20,677 bases of DNA from JBGSPQ01 sp041738505 (GTDB lineage: Bacteria > Patescibacteriota > Gracilibacteria > UBA1369), in the NCBI GenBank assembly GCA_041738505.1, contig JBGSPQ010000004.1, forward strand, positions 1-20,677, written 5' to 3'. This document shows positions 15,659-20,677 of the stretch, piece by piece. A program made the translations under genes and the position numbers. The notes beneath the pieces are model-generated. The model had not been told where the DNA came from, ran no database searches, and worked only from the letters and a program-made list of their open reading frames with translations. The stretch's first letter is position 1. Each line of letters begins with the position of its first letter.

Positions 15659-15735
15659 GGGGCCTTAGCTCAGCTGGCCAGAGCGCCTCGTTTGCACCGA
15701 GGAGGTCAAGGGTTCGACTCCCTTAGGCTCCACCA
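15659..15735 (+). tRNA. tRNA-Ala (anticodon TGC)
   Basis: Acceptor GGGGCCT/AGGCTCC including the G3-U70 wobble that identifies tRNA-Ala, D-arm GCTC/GAGC, anticodon stem CCTCG/CGAGG with loop TTTGCAC (TGC at 15693-15695), T-arm AAGGG-TTCGACT-CCCTT, and encoded CCA. Confidence 0.97.
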
Positions 15736-15792
15736 AAAGTTTGAAACATCATTTGAAACTTTTGGGTCATAGCTGTAAAATTGGAAAAACAC

Positions 15793-15869
15793 GGGCGAGT
15801 AGCTCAGCTGGTTAGAGCGCGTCACTGATAATGACGAGGTCGGAGGTTCAAGTCCTCCCCCGCCCACCA
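15793..15869 (+). tRNA. tRNA-Ile (anticodon GAT)
   Basis: Acceptor GGGCGAG/CCCGCCC with one A-C mismatch (pair 6-67), D-arm GCTC/GAGC, anticodon stem CGTCA/TGACG with loop CTGATAA (GAT at 15827-15829), T-arm GGAGG-TTCAAGT-CCTCC, and encoded CCA. The order Ala then Ile is the reverse of the common rRNA spacer order. No terminator is seen before the convergent gene ending at 15883. Confidence 0.96.
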
Positions 15870-15882
15870 TTTAAAACCGCAA

Positions 15883-16629
15883 TCAGGCAATAACTATTGT
15901 GTCGTTCTCTATTCGTACACCGATTGTTTGTAGATTTTCGGGTATGTTCAATTTTAGGGCGGCTGATTTGGTGAGTCCGAATTCCGTTCCTCCGGGAACG
16001 ACTATCATTAACGTTTCCTGTCCCCCGATTCGGATTTTGTGCTTCGCAATGGAAGCGACTTTTTTGGCTTCGCCGGTCAGTTGGTTAACAATGGAGGTCG
16101 GCAATGTTATGAATTCTTGTTTGTCTTCAACCTCCGGGAATCTTTCGGAGATTATATTGAGTCGTCTCGTTGTTTTCGCGTCATATTCTTTTTTCTCGGG
16201 TTCGCTTAAATCGGACGGAGCAGTTTCAATTCCGTGTCGGGTTGGCAGGCTAACGGCTGTCTCTACCGATTCGGTTGCTTTTTTAACCGTAACTTCCGAG
16301 CCGGGGGTGATTCCGTTTGCAGTAAAGGCTGCGGGTTTGTCGGCAAGTTCTTTGGACCCCAGGCCGACGGTGAAAAGACCGATTGCTTGGTTATCCATAG
16401 TGATTTCCACGGTGCCACCAACTTCAACATTTAGTGCGGTTCTTTGTTTTTTGCTCAGTCCCACATAAAGTCCGGCCGGATTTTTGCAGGGTTGTGCCAC
16501 TGTCAAAGCCAGTTCGGGTTCACGTTCAGCGCTTTCGGTCATGGCGGGAGTAGAGTGGGCTGCGGGGTTTTCCTGATCCTGATCAAGAGATGTTTCAATA
16601 TCGGATCCTGATTGGTTTGGATTGTTCAT
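15883..16629 (-). CDS. Unknown protein with two beta-barrel-like halves
   Basis: 248 residues, not recognised with certainty. The first 45 are acidic and disordered in character. Residues about 50-117 contain GLYVGLSKKQRTALNVEVGGTVEI and GITPGSEVTVKK, a pattern like AbrB or Cdc48 N-terminal (double-psi barrel) domains, in which a residue run ending in G-x-x-V-E-I follows a short helix. A second half contains FITLPTSIV...HKIRIGG and FGLTKSAALKLNIPENLQTIGVRIEND, possibly a repeat of the fold. No signal peptide, membrane segment or catalytic motif. It has its own promoter and is read against the rRNA direction, between the tRNAs and hemW. The fold is a guess. Confidence 0.72.
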   Translation of the reverse strand: MNNPNQSGSDIETSLDQDQENPAAHSTPAMTESAEREPELALTVAQPCKNPAGLYVGLSKKQRTALNVEVGGTVEITMDNQAIGLFTVGLGSKELADKPAAFTANGITPGSEVTVKKATESVETAVSLPTRHGIETAPSDLSEPEKKEYDAKTTRRLNIISERFPEVEDKQEFITLPTSIVNQLTGEAKKVASIAKHKIRIGGQETLMIVVPGGTEFGLTKSAALKLNIPENLQTIGVRIENDTIVIA

Positions 16630-16653
16630 TTTTATTGTTATAAACTATGTTTC

Positions 16654-16681
16654 CGTATAAAATTATTACACATTTTGTCAA
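16654..16681 (-). promoter_or_regulatory. Promoter of the gene ending at 15883
   Basis: On the minus strand TTGACA (16681-16676), a 16-nt spacer, TATACG (16659-16654), 24 nt before the start codon. It lies in the 85-nt gap downstream of hemW. Confidence 0.6.
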
Positions 16682-16714
16682 TATGAGCAAGTCTGAATAA
16701 AATTTTGATTGTAG

Positions 16715-17815
16715 TCATTGTATAAGGTCATCAATTATTTTATCCAGAATTAAATAGCCTTTTTGAGATGTGCGGATATTAGTGGAATTATTTATCAACT
16801 TTTTTGATTCTATATAAGGTAGTGCATTTTGTATCAGTTGATTGATGTCGCCGAATTTTTTTTTGTATTCATCTTTGTTTATCCCTCGGTTTGTGCGAAG
16901 TCTCATCATCACGTAGTCCATTTTCTTTAGTTCGGAATCCAGATGAAGGGCACTGTCACGTAAAAGAGGGTTTTTTATGTATTTGCTTAGTGATTTTTCG
17001 TTTTCGTAAACGGTATCGTTAATAAAGGAGTGCGCGGCCAACCCCATACCCAGGTATTCTTTTTGTTCCCAATAGCGGAGGTTATGGCGGCATTCAAAGC
17101 CGGGTTTTGCGTAATTGGAAACTTCGTAATGTTCATACCCCGCTTTTTTCAGACGTTTTGTAAGTAGTTCATATATTTTTATTTGTTGATCCTCGTCCGG
17201 GCATTCTTTAATAAATGATTTGATGCTGTTGTTATCGGGAGAGAGAAAATAGAAAGAAAGATGAGGGGGATTGAATAATAAGATTTCATCCAGCTGTTTT
17301 TCAAAATTTTCAACGTTCTGATAGGGGAGTCCGATGATGAAATCCAGCGAATAATTAATAAAATGATTTTTTGCGGTATTTATGGCTTTTAATGCGGTGG
17401 TTTTGTCATGTGTCCGGCCGATACACTCGAGTGTTTTGTTGTTTAAGGATTGGATTCCAATGGATAATCTGTTAAATCCAATCTTTTTGTATTGAATGAT
17501 TTTTTCTTTGTTCAGGCTTTCCGGGTTGGATTCAATGGTTATTTCCGCATCACTTTTTACGTTAAAGTTTTCATTGATGGTTTTGAGAATGTTTACAATT
17601 ATTTCCGCGGAGGGATGGCTGGGGGTTCCTCCTCCAAAATAGATTGATATAATGGAGTATTCTTTGTGATTTTTGGCTTGTTCCTTGATTTCCGTAATCA
17701 ATGAGTGAACATAATTGTTGATCATGCAGTCTTTTCCCGCGAATGTTATGAACCCGCAATAAGCGCAGCGTGATTTACAAAATGGTATGTGTATATATAG
17801 GGAGAGGTCTTTCAT
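16715..17815 (-). CDS. hemW: Radical SAM heme chaperone HemW-like protein
   Basis: 366 residues. The cluster motif is C-x3-C-x2-C at Cys13, Cys17 and Cys20, followed by Gly-Phe (CAYCGF). Phe at that place marks HemW; true coproporphyrinogen dehydrogenase HemN has a fourth Cys there. Other family motifs: YIHIPFC, IYFGGGTPS, ITIESNPESL, RLSIGIQSLNNKTLECIGRTHD, DFIIGLPYQ, YEHYEVSNYAKPGFECRHNLRYW and YLGMGLAAHSF. The C-terminal HemN_C-like domain is present. HemW is thought to carry or insert heme. No heme synthesis gene is in this window, so its partner is unclear. It lies between 16S and 23S on the opposite strand. Confidence 0.93.
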   Translation of the reverse strand: MKDLSLYIHIPFCKSRCAYCGFITFAGKDCMINNYVHSLITEIKEQAKNHKEYSIISIYFGGGTPSHPSAEIIVNILKTINENFNVKSDAEITIESNPESLNKEKIIQYKKIGFNRLSIGIQSLNNKTLECIGRTHDKTTALKAINTAKNHFINYSLDFIIGLPYQNVENFEKQLDEILLFNPPHLSFYFLSPDNNSIKSFIKECPDEDQQIKIYELLTKRLKKAGYEHYEVSNYAKPGFECRHNLRYWEQKEYLGMGLAAHSFINDTVYENEKSLSKYIKNPLLRDSALHLDSELKKMDYVMMRLRTNRGINKDEYKKKFGDINQLIQNALPYIESKKLINNSTNIRTSQKGYLILDKIIDDLIQ

Positions 17816-17818
17816 TGG

Positions 17819-17847
17819 TTTAAAGAAATTCGCGGTTATGGTATAAT
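17819..17847 (+). promoter_or_regulatory. Promoter of the 78-residue membrane protein
   Basis: TTTAAA (17819-17824), a 17-nt spacer, TATAAT (17842-17847) with an upstream TGG forming an extended -10. It is 21 nt before the ATG. Confidence 0.65.
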
Positions 17848-17868
17848 GTTTACATCTTAATAGTCTAT

Positions 17869-18105
17869 ATGGATAGAATAATTGTATTTGTTGTGGGGCT
17901 TCCTCTGGGAATTTTAATGATGGTTTACAGAAATCAGCTCAAAGAAATCACGGGTGATATTGAATGGGCGGAAAGAAATTTGGGATCGGGGGGGACATAT
18001 ACTTTGTTGATTATGATCGGATTACTAGTGAGCATACTTTCAGTGATGTATGCTTTTGGTACTCTACAAGCCGGTTTTCAGGGCACTCTGGGTGGGTTGT
18101 TCTAG
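17869..18105 (+). CDS. Small protein with two membrane segments
   Basis: 78 residues, not recognised. Hydrophobic segments at about 3-20 (IIVFVVGLPLGILMMVY) and 46-66 (YTLLIMIGLLVSILSVMYAF) are joined by a polar loop with ITGDIEWAERNLGSGG. The end is glycine-rich (LQAGFQGTLGGLF). It is supported as a gene by a good promoter just upstream and a start codon at the right distance. It is read toward 23S, and no terminator follows before the 23S promoter. Confidence 0.72.
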   Translation: MDRIIVFVVGLPLGILMMVYRNQLKEITGDIEWAERNLGSGGTYTLLIMIGLLVSILSVMYAFGTLQAGFQGTLGGLF

Positions 18106-18130
18106 TCCGGATGTTTTTCTATTTAATTTC

Positions 18131-18159
18131 TTGACTTTAACTTTTTGCTTACTTATAAT
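18131..18159 (+). promoter_or_regulatory. Consensus promoter upstream of 23S
   Basis: TTGACT (18131-18136), a 17-nt spacer and a perfect TATAAT (18154-18159). The start near 18166 is 230 nt before mature 23S. The box TTGACT is the same as in the 16S promoter. Confidence 0.8.
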
Positions 18160-18268
18160 TCAGTGGCTTTAAATTTGATAAAGCAAATTATTAGAAAACG
18201 AACAGACAAAAATTTGCACGCAACCTTTAGCTTTAAGCCATGATTGGTGGTTTAAATCTTAAAGCCAA

Positions 18269-18298
18269 GGGGTGTGTGCAAACACACTCCTTTTTTTT
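18269..18298 (+). terminator. Hairpin plus T-run inside the 23S leader
   Basis: GGGGTGTG (18269-18276) pairs with CACACTCC (18283-18290) over a TGCAAA loop, 8 bp with one wobble, then eight T (18291-18298). By form this is an intrinsic terminator, yet it lies between the only good promoter and 23S. See findings for the two explanations. Confidence 0.7.
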
Positions 18299-18321
18299 GA
18301 CCTTTGAAAATCAGACTGTAA
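18298..18321 (+). promoter_or_regulatory. boxA-like site in the 23S leader
   Basis: TGACCTTTGAAA (18298-18309) followed by CAGACTGTAA (18312-18321). The 16S leader has TGATCTTTAACA followed by the same CAGACTGTAA, so the two leaders share this module. Confidence 0.55.
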
Positions 18322-18394
18322 ATTCAAATAAATTAAATGCAATAAACCAAAGATTTTAACTGCTGTGAGTTTTTACTCATAGCTAGTTAAAGGC

Positions 18395-20677
<2,283 letters not shown>

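Noticed and set aside
18166..18298. Transcript ahead of 23S as 5S rRNA or 6S RNA
   Set aside because: The conserved 5S core (CCGAACTCAG type) is absent, and the length and pairing do not match the long single hairpin of 6S RNA.

Overview
The window looks like a bacterium from a deep lineage, most likely the candidate phyla radiation (Patescibacteria), possibly close to Peregrinibacteria; the phylum is an inference. Reasons: the 16S gene carries substitutions at near-universal sites (GGAATAGACGG; GTACTCACCGCCCG) and a greatly enlarged helix 6; the rRNA genes are not in a normal operon; almost no gene has a Shine-Dalgarno sequence although the 16S 3' end keeps its anti-SD; genes are short and densely packed. 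Stop codons fit the standard code.

Layout. (1) 1-1344: a DAHP synthase gene (minus strand, cut by the window edge) preceded by what reads as a complete ribosome-stalling attenuator: a 36-residue leader peptide ending in a Phe/Tyr-rich run, mutually exclusive hairpins and an intrinsic terminator. This is the most striking feature of the window. (2) 1350-5272: tatD and an unknown small membrane protein rightward, then a leftward glycosyltransferase-radA pair with overlapping ends. (3) 5428-7577: tRNA-Lys, two tandem hairpin repeats, a secreted S-layer-homology protein fused to a cupredoxin domain, and mutM. (4) 7582-10747: a leftward cluster holding the complete AmmeMemoRadiSam triad (AmrA, AmrB, AmrS), with tRNA-Leu and a lipoprotein gene upstream. 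(5) 10866-13443: two tandem RimK-like ATP-grasp ligases, convergent with clpP. (6) 13444-20677: the rRNA region.

The rRNA region is split into separate units. 16S has its own promoter, boxA-like site, RNase III-type processing stem and terminator. tRNA-Ala and tRNA-Ile follow behind their own promoter. Three protein genes come next: an unknown protein and hemW on the opposite strand, and a 78-residue membrane protein. 23S (cut by the window end) has its own consensus promoter and a leader that contains a hairpin plus T-run ahead of a second boxA-like site. This is an unlinked rRNA arrangement with about 3 kb between 16S and 23S.

Taken together the genes are mainly housekeeping: aromatic amino acid synthesis with two likely layers of Phe/Tyr control (attenuation and the N-terminal domain of the enzyme), DNA repair (RadA, MutM, TatD), proteolysis (ClpP), translation (rRNA, four tRNAs, possible RimK-type tailing) and cell surface (S-layer protein, lipoprotein, glycosyltransferase). 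No CRISPR array, transposase, integrase or phage gene was seen.
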